A stretch of DNA of 64,000 nucleotides from JACJXF01 sp038316435 (GTDB lineage: Bacteria; Bacteroidota; Bacteroidia; Bacteroidales; GCA-2748055), in assembly GCA_038316435.1 (NCBI GenBank), contig JBBQAQ010000006.1, forward strand, positions 62,001 through 126,000, in the 5' to 3' direction. Positions within the stretch are counted from its first letter, which is position 1; each line of letters begins with the position of its first letter. Of this stretch, positions 53,463 to 61,402 are shown in pieces. The notes under the pieces are model-generated. The model saw only the letters and a list, made by a program, of their open reading frames with translations, was not told where the DNA came from and searched no databases. The translations under genes and the position numbers were made by a program.

Positions 53463-53522
53463 ATGAAACAATTAATTAACAATTGGTGGTGGCAGAATTT
53501 AATCCTCCTGAACGGGAAGTGA
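53463..53522 (+). CDS. trpL: trp operon leader peptide (three consecutive Trp codons)
   Basis: A 19-residue ORF from ATG 53463 reads MKQLINNWWWQNLILLNGK and stops at TGA 53520-53522. Codons 8-10 are TGG TGG TGG. Tryptophan is the rarest amino acid, so a run of three at this spot, 183 bp before the trpE start and just upstream of a strong terminator hairpin (53553-53585), is the signature of ribosome-mediated attenuation. When charged tRNA-Trp is scarce the ribosome should stall on these codons and let transcription continue into trpE. The peptide itself needs no function. Confidence 0.93.
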   Translation: MKQLINNWWWQNLILLNGK

Positions 53523-53552
53523 GCCAGCATTGATTTGTATAAAACTATATCA

Positions 53553-53585
53553 AAGGCCTGTCGAACTCTCGACAGGCCTTTTTTG
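53553..53585 (+). terminator. trp attenuator terminator
   Basis: aaggcctgtcga / actc / tcgacaggcctt is a perfect 12-bp stem with a 4-nt loop, followed by a T-rich tract. It lies 30 nt after the leader-peptide stop and 60 nt before trpE. A weak AT-rich hairpin (about 53534-53555, tttgtata / aaac / tatatcaaa with one bulge) overlaps its 5' edge by 2-3 bases and might act as a competing structure, but I could not see a convincing antiterminator. Confidence 0.93.
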
Positions 53586-53644
53586 TTTATACAATTAATG
53601 AAAAAATTAAACAGAGCCCTAAAGACAACATTTATCCTTAAACA

Positions 53645-55066
53645 ATGAAGCATACTAAAATCTATTCAAGTCTTCGTACATTGCCTGCCGGGCTTGCAGA
53701 TATCATAACTCCGGTTACTATTTATCTGAAAGTTCGCGACCAGTATCCCAATGCAATTCTGCTCGAGAGCTCCGATTATCATGGTAACTCAAACAGCATG
53801 AGTTATATCTGTTTCGATCAGCTTTCGGTCTTTAAGCTCGAAAACAATGAGATTTCTATTTCGTTCTGCGATGGTGAGAAAAGTAATATCCCGGTAAAGA
53901 ATATTCTTACCGTTCCGGATACTTTGCAGTCCTTTATCGCATCGTTTGTAATCGTTAAACAGAACGACCTCAGCGGGATGCCTGTTAACGGACTGTTTGG
54001 TTACACTTCATATGATGCCGTAACCACTTTTGAAACACTTTCATTTAAAAATTCCATTGACGAAAAGTGCCGCGTCCCTGAAATGCAATACGGACTCTAC
54101 CGTTTTGTTCTTGGGATCAATCATTTTACCAATCGCATTCATCTTCTTGAATGTTTTCCAGAGGGAGAAAAAAGTCGTGTTAATGAAGTCACAAGCCTGC
54201 TTTCTAATCGTAATTTTGGTACGTTTCATTTTGAAGCGGGTTTCGAGGAAATATCGAATATGAGCGATGCACAGTTTATGGAGATCGTTGCTAAGGGTAA
54301 GAAACACTGCTTTCTGGGAGATGTTTTCCAGATGGTGCTTTCGCGTCAGTTCTCCCAAGAGTTTAAAGGTGATGAGTTCAATGTTTACAGGGCGCTTCGG
54401 AATATTAATCCTTCGCCGTATCTCTTTTATTTCGATTTCGGGGGATTTAAACTCTTCGGCTCATCACCGGAAGCTCAGTTGGTTATTGAGAAAGGTGTTG
54501 CCCGAATAAACCCGATTGCCGGGACTTTTAAAAGAACTGGGAATGACGAAGAAGACCGTCAGCTGGCAATAGACCTTACCAACGATCAAAAAGAAAACGC
54601 TGAACATGTTATGCTTGTTGATCTTGCGCGAAACGACCTCAGCAGAAACTCTTCCAATGTAATGGTAAAAACCTACCGGGAAGTGCAGTTTTATTCGCAT
54701 GTGATTCATCTGGTTTCGGAAGTAACAGGAGTGATGAATCCCGGATTTAACCCGGTAAAAGTATTTGCCGATTCTTTCCCGGCGGGAACGCTTTCCGGAG
54801 CACCGAAGTTCAGGGCAATGGAACTCATCGATGAGTATGAGAATCGTAACCGCGGATTTTATGGTGGAGCTATCGGATATCTTGGTTTCAACGGGGATGT
54901 GAATCATGCGATCATGATTCGGTCGTTCCTGAGCAAGAATAACACTTTGTATTATCAGGCAGGAGCGGGAATCACGGCTGCTTCAGTTGAGGAAAATGAG
55001 TTGAAAGAAGTAAATAATAAACTTGGGGCATTGAAGATGGCGATTGAGATTGCGAGAGAAATATAG
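53645..55066 (+). CDS. trpE: anthranilate synthase component I
   Basis: A 473-residue chorismate-using enzyme, first step of tryptophan synthesis, working with TrpG. The N-terminal part has AILLESSDYHGNSNSMSYIC, close to the Ser-rich feedback site for tryptophan. The catalytic C-terminal domain has FQMVLSRQFSQEF, SPYLFYFDFGGFKLFGSSPEA, INPIAGTFKRTGNDEEDRQLA, HVMLVDLARNDLSRNS, SHVIHLVSEVTGVM, FPAGTLSGAPKFRAMELIDEYE and GFYGGAIGYLGFNGDVNHAIMIRSF, all family signatures with their His, Glu and Asp residues present. It is the first structural gene after the attenuator, and trpG begins 28 bp later. No fusion to the glutaminase part is seen. Confidence 0.97.
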   Translation: MKHTKIYSSLRTLPAGLADIITPVTIYLKVRDQYPNAILLESSDYHGNSNSMSYICFDQLSVFKLENNEISISFCDGEKSNIPVKNILTVPDTLQSFIASFVIVKQNDLSGMPVNGLFGYTSYDAVTTFETLSFKNSIDEKCRVPEMQYGLYRFVLGINHFTNRIHLLECFPEGEKSRVNEVTSLLSNRNFGTFHFEAGFEEISNMSDAQFMEIVAKGKKHCFLGDVFQMVLSRQFSQEFKGDEFNVYRALRNINPSPYLFYFDFGGFKLFGSSPEAQLVIEKGVARINPIAGTFKRTGNDEEDRQLAIDLTNDQKENAEHVMLVDLARNDLSRNSSNVMVKTYREVQFYSHVIHLVSEVTGVMNPGFNPVKVFADSFPAGTLSGAPKFRAMELIDEYENRNRGFYGGAIGYLGFNGDVNHAIMIRSFLSKNNTLYYQAGAGITAASVEENELKEVNNKLGALKMAIEIAREI

Positions 55067-55094
55067 ACTTAAAATTTAATAAAAAATACAAAAA

Positions 55095-55664
55095 ATGAAA
55101 ATTCTCGTTCTGGACAATTACGATTCATTCACCTACAACTTGGTTCATATTCTTAAGGAGCTTAGCTCAGGTGAGGTAGAGGTTTTTCGTAATGATGAAA
55201 TATCCCTTGAAAAAGTAGCAGAATACGATAAGATCGTTATCTCACCCGGACCCGGAGTACCCGATTCTGCTGGGATAACAAAGGAGCTTATCAGGAAATA
55301 TGCTCCCACGAAAAGTATTCTTGGAGTATGCCTTGGATGTCAGGCTATTGCTGAAGTATATGGAGGAAGTCTGAATAACCTCGATCAGGTTTACCACGGG
55401 GTTGCAACTTACATGAAGGTTACCGATGAAAGCGAAATACTATTTAGAGAGATACCATCTGAATTCACCGCCGGACGCTACCATTCATGGGTTGTTAATG
55501 GTTTCGATTTGCCCAAAGTGCTTAAAGTTACCTGTATCGATGAGGATAATATGATCATGGGTCTAAGTCATGTGAAGTATAATCTCAAGGGAGTGCAGTT
55601 TCATCCGGAATCGGTGCTGACGCGTTACGGGAAGAAGATGCTTGAAAATTGGCTCATTTATTAA
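55095..55664 (+). CDS. trpG: anthranilate synthase component II (glutamine amidotransferase)
   Basis: A 189-residue class I glutaminase that feeds ammonia to TrpE. The start MKILVLDNYDSFTYNLVHIL is typical. SPGPGVPDSAG, the nucleophile loop GVCLGCQAIAEVYGG (Cys79) and the catalytic His/Glu in GVQFHPESVLT near the C-terminus complete the triad. The loop reads GVCLGCQ where most relatives have GVCLGHQ. The nucleophile is kept, so activity is expected, but the His-to-Cys change is worth noting. It lies between trpE and trpD. Confidence 0.95.
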   Translation: MKILVLDNYDSFTYNLVHILKELSSGEVEVFRNDEISLEKVAEYDKIVISPGPGVPDSAGITKELIRKYAPTKSILGVCLGCQAIAEVYGGSLNNLDQVYHGVATYMKVTDESEILFREIPSEFTAGRYHSWVVNGFDLPKVLKVTCIDEDNMIMGLSHVKYNLKGVQFHPESVLTRYGKKMLENWLIY

Positions 55665-55710
55665 TTTTTTAGAATACCAGTTGTTGTTATAATTGAATTA
55701 AAACTGAACT

Positions 55711-56697
55711 ATGAAAGATATTCTCAAAAGGTTAACTTCTTATCAGCATTTAAGTTCTGAGGAGGCTAAAGAAACTCTTATTAAAATTACAAAAGGAGTT
55801 TATAACCAGTCTGAAATAGCTGCTTTTCTTACAGTTTTCATGATGCGGATGATTACCGTTAATGAATTGGCGGGTTTCAGGGATGCCTTGCTTGAACTTT
55901 GTCTGGTTACAGATCTTTCAGAATTTGACACCATCGATCTGTGCGGAACAGGGGGGGATGGGAAAAACACATTTAATATTTCCACTCTTTCCTCGCTTGT
56001 GGTTGCAGGTAGTGGTCGCAAAGTAGCCAAACACGGGAATTACGGTGTGTCGTCGGCCTGTGGATCGAGCAATATAATGGAGCACTTTGGATATAAGTTT
56101 ACAAACGATAGGGACACATTGCGTTCTCAGCTCGATAAAGCTAATATCTGCTTCCTACATGCACCGCTGTTTCATCCGGCCATGAAAAGTGTAGGACCTA
56201 TTCGACGTGATCTGGGTGTAAAAACATTTTTCAATATGCTTGGCCCCATGGTGAATCCATCCTTTCCGAAAAATCAGATTATTGGGGTATTTAGCCTGGA
56301 AACGGCCCGACTTTACAATTACATCTATCAGCAAACCAACAGGAATTATTCTATAATTTATTCCTTAGATGGGTACGATGAAATTTCACTAACCGGAGAT
56401 TTTAAAGTAATTTCGAATGGTGAAGAGCAACTTTTCTCCCCTGCACAGATTGGAATGCCGGCACTTACTCCTTCAGAACTTTTCGGAGGTGACACGGTTG
56501 AAGAAGCTGCAGGAATATTTACCCGTATTCTCAAAGGAGAAGGAACTGAGGCTCAGAATGAGGCCGTAATTGTTAACTCCGGATTTGCTATACGACGCAT
56601 ATCCCCCGAGAAAACACTGGAGGAATGTTTTGAAATTGCAAAATCCTCTCTGTTTGGCGGGAAAGCGTCAGAAACATTGAAAAAAATTGTGTCATGA
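55711..56697 (+). CDS. trpD: anthranilate phosphoribosyltransferase
   Basis: A 328-residue enzyme transferring phosphoribose from PRPP to anthranilate. The PRPP site appears as DLCGTGGDGKNTFNISTLSS (about residues 76-95), followed by VAKHGNYGVSSACGSSNIMEHFG, then FLHAPLFHPAMKSVGPIRRDLGVKTFFNMLGPMVNP. The 328 residues are near the usual 330-345. The stop overlaps the trpC start (ATGA at 56694-56697), so translation is coupled. It is not fused to trpG. Confidence 0.96.
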   Translation: MKDILKRLTSYQHLSSEEAKETLIKITKGVYNQSEIAAFLTVFMMRMITVNELAGFRDALLELCLVTDLSEFDTIDLCGTGGDGKNTFNISTLSSLVVAGSGRKVAKHGNYGVSSACGSSNIMEHFGYKFTNDRDTLRSQLDKANICFLHAPLFHPAMKSVGPIRRDLGVKTFFNMLGPMVNPSFPKNQIIGVFSLETARLYNYIYQQTNRNYSIIYSLDGYDEISLTGDFKVISNGEEQLFSPAQIGMPALTPSELFGGDTVEEAAGIFTRILKGEGTEAQNEAVIVNSGFAIRRISPEKTLEECFEIAKSSLFGGKASETLKKIVS

Positions 56698-57485
56698 ACA
56701 TACTTGATACCATTATTGCACATAAAAGAATCGAGGTAAACATCCGCAAGAAATTTTTCTCGGTTGCTTCACTCGAATCTTCTAGATTCTTTAAAGAGGT
56801 AAAGCCATCTTTTCGCGAAGCACTTGCAAAGAAAGGTCCATCGATTATTGGTGAGTTTAAGAGAAGGTCTCCCTCCAAGGGGATTATTAACAGCCTCGTT
56901 GAAATAGATGATGTTGCTAAAGGATATGAATTAGCTGGTGCAAGCGCTATGTCAATTCTTACTGATCTTGAATTTTTCGGGGGAGATGAACTGGATTTTC
57001 AGAAGGTGGCAGAATATGCTAAAATACCTCTTTTAAGGAAAGATTTTATTATTGATGAGTTCCAGATTATCGAATCAAAATCAATTGGTGCAAGTGCAAT
57101 TTTGCTGATTGCCGCCGTACTTACTAAGAAAGAAATTCATAAATTTACCAATCTGGCTGACTCATTGGGGCTTGATATTCTCTGCGAAATTCATGATCCC
57201 TCTGAACTTGAGAAATTGAATTCAAAAAATACTATTTTGGGGATTAATAACCGGAATCTGAAAACGTTTTCAATCGATATCGGTCATAGTCAGGAACTAA
57301 TACGGCAGTTGCCTGCTGATTGTCTGAAAGTTGCCGAAAGCGGATTGAGCAGTTATGAAGAGGTAAAGCTTTTGTTTGAGACGGGTTTTGATGCATTTCT
57401 GATTGGGGAAAACTTCATGCGTACACCTGATCCCGGGCGAGCAGCAGAAAAATTTATAAAGGGATTAATGCAGGAGATACGATGA
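56694..57485 (+). CDS. trpC: indole-3-glycerol phosphate synthase
   Basis: A 263-residue TIM-barrel enzyme that closes the indole ring. Active-site segments: IIGEFKRRSPSKGIIN (about 52-67, catalytic Lys/Glu area), ASAMSILTDLEFFGGDELDF, PLLRKDFIIDEFQIIESKSIGASAILLIAA, LCEIHDPSELEKL, GINNRNLKTFSIDI, AESGLSSYEEV and FLIGENFMRTPDPG. It overlaps trpD at its start and trpF at its end, each by ATGA, so the three are translated as a block. It is separate from trpF. Confidence 0.96.
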   Translation: MNILDTIIAHKRIEVNIRKKFFSVASLESSRFFKEVKPSFREALAKKGPSIIGEFKRRSPSKGIINSLVEIDDVAKGYELAGASAMSILTDLEFFGGDELDFQKVAEYAKIPLLRKDFIIDEFQIIESKSIGASAILLIAAVLTKKEIHKFTNLADSLGLDILCEIHDPSELEKLNSKNTILGINNRNLKTFSIDIGHSQELIRQLPADCLKVAESGLSSYEEVKLLFETGFDAFLIGENFMRTPDPGRAAEKFIKGLMQEIR

Positions 57486-58126
57486 GCAGACTTAAAATTA
57501 AAGTTTGTGGCATGCGGCACATTGAAAACATTGCCCGGATATCAGAACTTAAGCCTGATTTAATGGGATTTGTCTTTTATCCTGCTTCTGATCGGTATGC
57601 CGGTGAAGTTGCAGCAGAAGAATTGCAAAAGGGAATACCCCACGGTATAATAAAAACAGGGGTATTTGTTGACGAAGATCTTTACAGCGTTAAAGCGATT
57701 GTCATGAGGTACGGTCTAAAGGCAGTGCAATTGCATGGAAACGAATCCCCTGAAATGTGTAGTCAATTGATGTCGATAGGAATAAAAGTAATTAAAGCCT
57801 TCAAAATCAATGAAAATGTGGATTTTTCCAGAATGATGGCTTATGTGAATTGCTGCCATTGGTTTTTATTTGATACGGATACAAAAACGCACGGTGGGAG
57901 CGGCGAACATTTTAATTGGAACATTCTGGACAAATATGAACTCGGACATCCATTTTTTCTGAGTGGAGGAATCGGATCTGCTGATGCTGAACGCATTCTG
58001 GAATTAGCCCATCCGGCACTTATTGGTGTGGATATTAACAGCCGGTTTGAGTCTATGCCGGGTATGAAGGATGTTGAAAGAGTGAAAAGGTTTATTAATA
58101 AAATTAGAGGAATCAAACACGAATAG
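57482..58126 (+). CDS. trpF: phosphoribosylanthranilate isomerase
   Basis: A 214-residue TIM-barrel isomerase. The start LKIKVCGMRHIENIARISEL carries the catalytic Cys in KVCGMR. GFVFYPASDRYAG, KTGVFVDED, AVQLHGNESPE and KAFKIN follow. LFDTDTKTHGGSGEHFNWNI contains the catalytic Asp in the usual place, and FLSGGIGSADAERILE with GVDINSRFESMPGMKDVERV closes the phosphate site. It overlaps trpC by four bases at its start, and trpB follows. Confidence 0.95.
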   Translation: MSRLKIKVCGMRHIENIARISELKPDLMGFVFYPASDRYAGEVAAEELQKGIPHGIIKTGVFVDEDLYSVKAIVMRYGLKAVQLHGNESPEMCSQLMSIGIKVIKAFKINENVDFSRMMAYVNCCHWFLFDTDTKTHGGSGEHFNWNILDKYELGHPFFLSGGIGSADAERILELAHPALIGVDINSRFESMPGMKDVERVKRFINKIRGIKHE

Positions 58127-58177
58127 GTTTGGTGCTTATCCATGGTAAAAGAGAAGCTCCCAGCTAAAACATATAAC

Positions 58178-59371
58178 ATGAAACATACATTTATTTCTAA
58201 CGAAAAGGGTTATTACGGCGATTTCGGGGGAGCATTTATTCCCGAAATGCTCAGAGAAAATGTTGAAGCCCTTCGAAAAGCCTATTTCGGAATTATCGAG
58301 TCGGAAGCTTTTAAAAAGGAATTTCGTTCGTTACTTACCAACTATGCCGGCCGGCCTTCCCCTTTGTTTTTCGCAAAGCGGCTGAGTGAAAAATATTGTG
58401 CAAAGATTTATCTTAAGAGAGAAGACCTTAATCATACCGGCTCGCATAAGATCAATAATACACTCGGACAAATACTTCTTGCCCGACACATGGGAAAACG
58501 CCGCATCATCGCTGAAACCGGAGCCGGTCAGCATGGAGTGGCTACTGCAACTGTGTGTGCATTAATGAATATGGAATGTGTTGTTTACATGGGAGAAACG
58601 GATATTGAACGGCAGGAGCCCAATGTAAAAAGAATGGAAATGCTTGGAGCCAAAGTAATTCCTGCGGTAAGTGGGAACAAAACTCTTAAAGACGCAACAA
58701 ATGAGGCCTTGCGCGATTGGATTTGTAATCCGGAGGATACTTTTTATATCATTGGCTCTGTCGTGGGTCCTCATCCTTATCCAGATCTTGTTGCCCGGTT
58801 TCAGTCGGTAATCAGCGAAGAAATGCTGGTGCAGATGATGGAAGCAGAAGGTACAGAAGATCCGGAATATATTATTGCCTGTGTTGGTGGCGGCAGTAAT
58901 GCAGCTGGAATTTTTTATCATTATCTGGATCGCAAGCATGTTAAGTTAATTGGCGTTGAAGCATCAGGAAAGGGAGTAGATACGGGACTTACAGCCGCCA
59001 CGATTGCTGTTGGCGAACCAGGAATTATTCACGGTAGCATGACGATGCTTATGCAAACCGCTGATGGACAAATAACTGAGCCTTATTCAATTTCGGCGGG
59101 ACTCGATTACCCCGGAATCGGTCCCTTGCATGCATGGCTGGCTAGTACTGGTCGTGCCACTTATATGAATGCAAATGACAAAGAAGCGTTGTTTGCTGCT
59201 TATGAACTTACTCGTTTGGAGGGAATCATCCCTGCTCTCGAATCGGCGCATGCACTTGCTGTTCTTGGAAAACTGAAGCTGAAAACAACTGACAGAGTTG
59301 TTGTAAATGTTTCAGGGAGAGGAGATAAGGATATGCAGGCGTATATTAATGCCAGGGGGCTTTTTTTGTGA
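58178..59371 (+). CDS. trpB: tryptophan synthase beta chain
   Basis: A PLP enzyme joining indole and serine. I start it at ATG 58178 (397 residues, MKHTFISNEKGYYGDFGGAF), which matches the usual TrpB beginning; an upstream ATG (58142) would add 12 residues. The PLP lysine is in DLNHTGSHKINNTLGQ (K91), with ETGAGQHGVATAT, IGSVVGPHPYPDLVARFQ and the phosphate-binding GGGSNAAG. The C-terminal part has LDYPGIGPLHAWL and VNVSGRGDKDM. TrpB and TrpA form an alpha2-beta2 complex channeling indole. The gene follows trpF closely, and trpA begins 66 bp later. Confidence 0.95.
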   Translation: MKHTFISNEKGYYGDFGGAFIPEMLRENVEALRKAYFGIIESEAFKKEFRSLLTNYAGRPSPLFFAKRLSEKYCAKIYLKREDLNHTGSHKINNTLGQILLARHMGKRRIIAETGAGQHGVATATVCALMNMECVVYMGETDIERQEPNVKRMEMLGAKVIPAVSGNKTLKDATNEALRDWICNPEDTFYIIGSVVGPHPYPDLVARFQSVISEEMLVQMMEAEGTEDPEYIIACVGGGSNAAGIFYHYLDRKHVKLIGVEASGKGVDTGLTAATIAVGEPGIIHGSMTMLMQTADGQITEPYSISAGLDYPGIGPLHAWLASTGRATYMNANDKEALFAAYELTRLEGIIPALESAHALAVLGKLKLKTTDRVVVNVSGRGDKDMQAYINARGLFL

Positions 59372-59437
59372 GGGTAAAAGAGAGTAGAAGTGAAAGAGTG
59401 ATATGTTTTTATTCTAAATGCTAAATTCAAATTTCCA

Positions 59438-60208
59438 ATGAACCGCATAAACCAGCTTTTCAATACCAAAAAGAAAGATATCTTATCTGTTTATTTTACA
59501 GCAGGTTATCCCTCATTGAATGATACTTTCCGTACCATCACTGAACTGGAGAAAAGGGGGGTGGATATGATTGAAATAGGAATTCCATTCTCGGATCCAA
59601 TTGCCGATGGCCCTGTGATTCAGAAGAGTGGTACAAAAGCACTACTGAATGGAATGACTCTTAATCTGCTTTTTGAACAGCTTAAGGAAATAAGGGAATA
59701 TTCTCAGGTACCTCTGATTTTAATGGGCTACATTAATCCGATCATGAGAATGGGAATTGAGAAATTTTTGGAAAATGCTTCCCGCAATGGAATTGATGGT
59801 GTAATTATTCCTGACCTTCCTCCGGAAGAATTCAATGAGAAATACAAAGATCTTTTCGAACAGGCAGGTATCATCAATAATTTTCTGATTACGCCACAAT
59901 CCCCCGAAGAAAGGCTTAAACAAATTGATGGCTGGTCAAAGGGATTTCTGTATATGGTTTCTTCAGCATCTACAACCGGTAGCCGTGAATCGTTTGATGA
60001 AATCCAGCTAGAATATTTTAAACGTGTGGATGAAATGAAACTAGCCACTCCAAGACTTATTGGATTTGGCATTTCAAACAAGACTACGTTCGATCAGGCT
60101 TGCAGGTTTGCTAATGGGGCGATTATTGGAAGTGCATTTATCGATGCTTTGGGAGCTAATGGCAGTCTGGCACAGAAAGTTACCGGTTTTCTTGAGACTA
60201 TTCGTTAA
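59438..60208 (+). CDS. trpA: tryptophan synthase alpha chain
   Basis: A 256-residue TIM-barrel lyase that frees indole from indole-3-glycerol phosphate. The start NRINQLFNTKKKDILSVYFT continues into AGYPSLND. MIEIGIPFSDPIADGPVIQ carries both catalytic acids (Glu and Asp, about residues 46-60). PLILMGYINPIM, GVIIPDLPPEE, FLITPQSPEERL, FLYMVSSASTTGSRE, GFGISNK and GAIIGSAFIDAL follow the family. It is the last gene of the operon; its stop lies 37 bp from the convergent kinase gene. Confidence 0.96.
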   Translation: MNRINQLFNTKKKDILSVYFTAGYPSLNDTFRTITELEKRGVDMIEIGIPFSDPIADGPVIQKSGTKALLNGMTLNLLFEQLKEIREYSQVPLILMGYINPIMRMGIEKFLENASRNGIDGVIIPDLPPEEFNEKYKDLFEQAGIINNFLITPQSPEERLKQIDGWSKGFLYMVSSASTTGSRESFDEIQLEYFKRVDEMKLATPRLIGFGISNKTTFDQACRFANGAIIGSAFIDALGANGSLAQKVTGFLETIR

Positions 60209-60244
60209 ATTATTGTGTTATGGTAATCCAATCAATATTATACT

Positions 60245-61396
60245 TCAGTTTCCCGCTGCTATTGGAAGAGAGATTGTAAAAGTACTACCTTCACCCATTT
60301 TGCTTTCAATGTCGATTTTCCCTTTGAGTTTATCAACTATCTGCTTTGTAATAAACAGTCCCAATCCGGTTGAGGATTCATTATTAGTAGGCTGAGCGCT
60401 TAACCTTTGAAATTTCCCAAATATTTTCTCAAGATCTTTTTTGGTGAATCCTGGTCCCTGATCTTTAACAATAAATACGAAATATTCATCCTTTTTCGAT
60501 AAGCTTACAATAATTTCCTTCCCAGTGCCGGAATATTTGATTGCATTTGATATGAGATTTTCAAAAACCTCTTTCAAACGAATCTTGTCGGAAAAGGCTT
60601 TGTAAGCATTGGGTTCATAGTTAAAGATGAGAGTCTGACTTTTCTTTTTAGTCATGTGATCAAAATTGCGAACGATGGTAGTCAGCAATTCATTCATATC
60701 GAAACATGTCATAATAAGATCGAATTCAACAGAATTATTTATTGCTGAAATCAGGAAGTTATTCACCATATCTTCCATTTGGCCTGCTGTTTTGTTTATG
60801 TGGCCGGCATATTCCTTCAATTTAACTACATCATCCAATTCAGAAATTAAGCTCGAGAATCCAAGGATTACACCAATAGGGTTGCGCAAATCGTGGGCAA
60901 CTATTGCTAAAACTTCCTGCTTAAAGTCGTTCGCTTTTTGCAGTAAACTATTCATTAATTGTTGAATGGTATTCTGGGCAAGGATCAAATTATAAAAATC
61001 GAGTATTCTATACTCATTATTATCAAACTGAACTACGAGTGGTTCAAATATTTCACTTTCTTTTCTTTGCAATGCAATGTTAACGGCAGATATTACGGAG
61101 GTGGAGGAGGGTAAAATCAGATATTTATTCTTATAGTTAGCGGCAAAGAAAAAATCAACAGTTCTTTTCGAAAACAAATCATACATAAATTGTTTGCTCA
61201 TGATCTCGAAAAAATGCATTCTAGAAAGGAATCCAAAGAATTTCTTTTCCTGCATTACAATAATCCCCGGAATACCTGCATCTTTTTCAAATATACTGTA
61301 AACCTTTGTAAGATTATCAGATGTATCTAAGCTGGCATCTATTAACACAAGGTCACCTATGACACTATTGATATTTAAACGATTCTCCAAAGTCAA
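60245..61396 (-). CDS. cytosolic sensor histidine kinase with CBS-like N-terminal region
   Basis: A 383-residue protein without a membrane segment. Residues about 10-140 look like a CBS-pair-type ligand-binding region (LVLIDASLDTSDNLTKVYSIFEKDAGIPGIIVMQEKKFFGFLSR and later YLILPSSTSVISAVNIAL). The kinase core has HAHDLRNPIGVILGF-type phospho-acceptor region (H168), N-box ENLISNAIKYSG, G1 DQGPGF, the F-box KIFGKFQRL and G2 STGLGLFITK. The start is a TTG at 61396, six bases after the stop of the hybrid kinase and in its frame; the next in-frame ATG lies well inside the sensor region. The kinase needs a receiver partner, plausibly the hybrid kinase beside it. Confidence 0.85.
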   Translation of the reverse strand: MTLENRLNINSVIGDLVLIDASLDTSDNLTKVYSIFEKDAGIPGIIVMQEKKFFGFLSRMHFFEIMSKQFMYDLFSKRTVDFFFAANYKNKYLILPSSTSVISAVNIALQRKESEIFEPLVVQFDNNEYRILDFYNLILAQNTIQQLMNSLLQKANDFKQEVLAIVAHDLRNPIGVILGFSSLISELDDVVKLKEYAGHINKTAGQMEDMVNNFLISAINNSVEFDLIMTCFDMNELLTTIVRNFDHMTKKKSQTLIFNYEPNAYKAFSDKIRLKEVFENLISNAIKYSGTGKEIIVSLSKKDEYFVFIVKDQGPGFTKKDLEKIFGKFQRLSAQPTNNESSTGLGLFITKQIVDKLKGKIDIESKMGEGSTFTISLPIAAGN

Positions 61397-61402
61397 ATGA
61401 AA

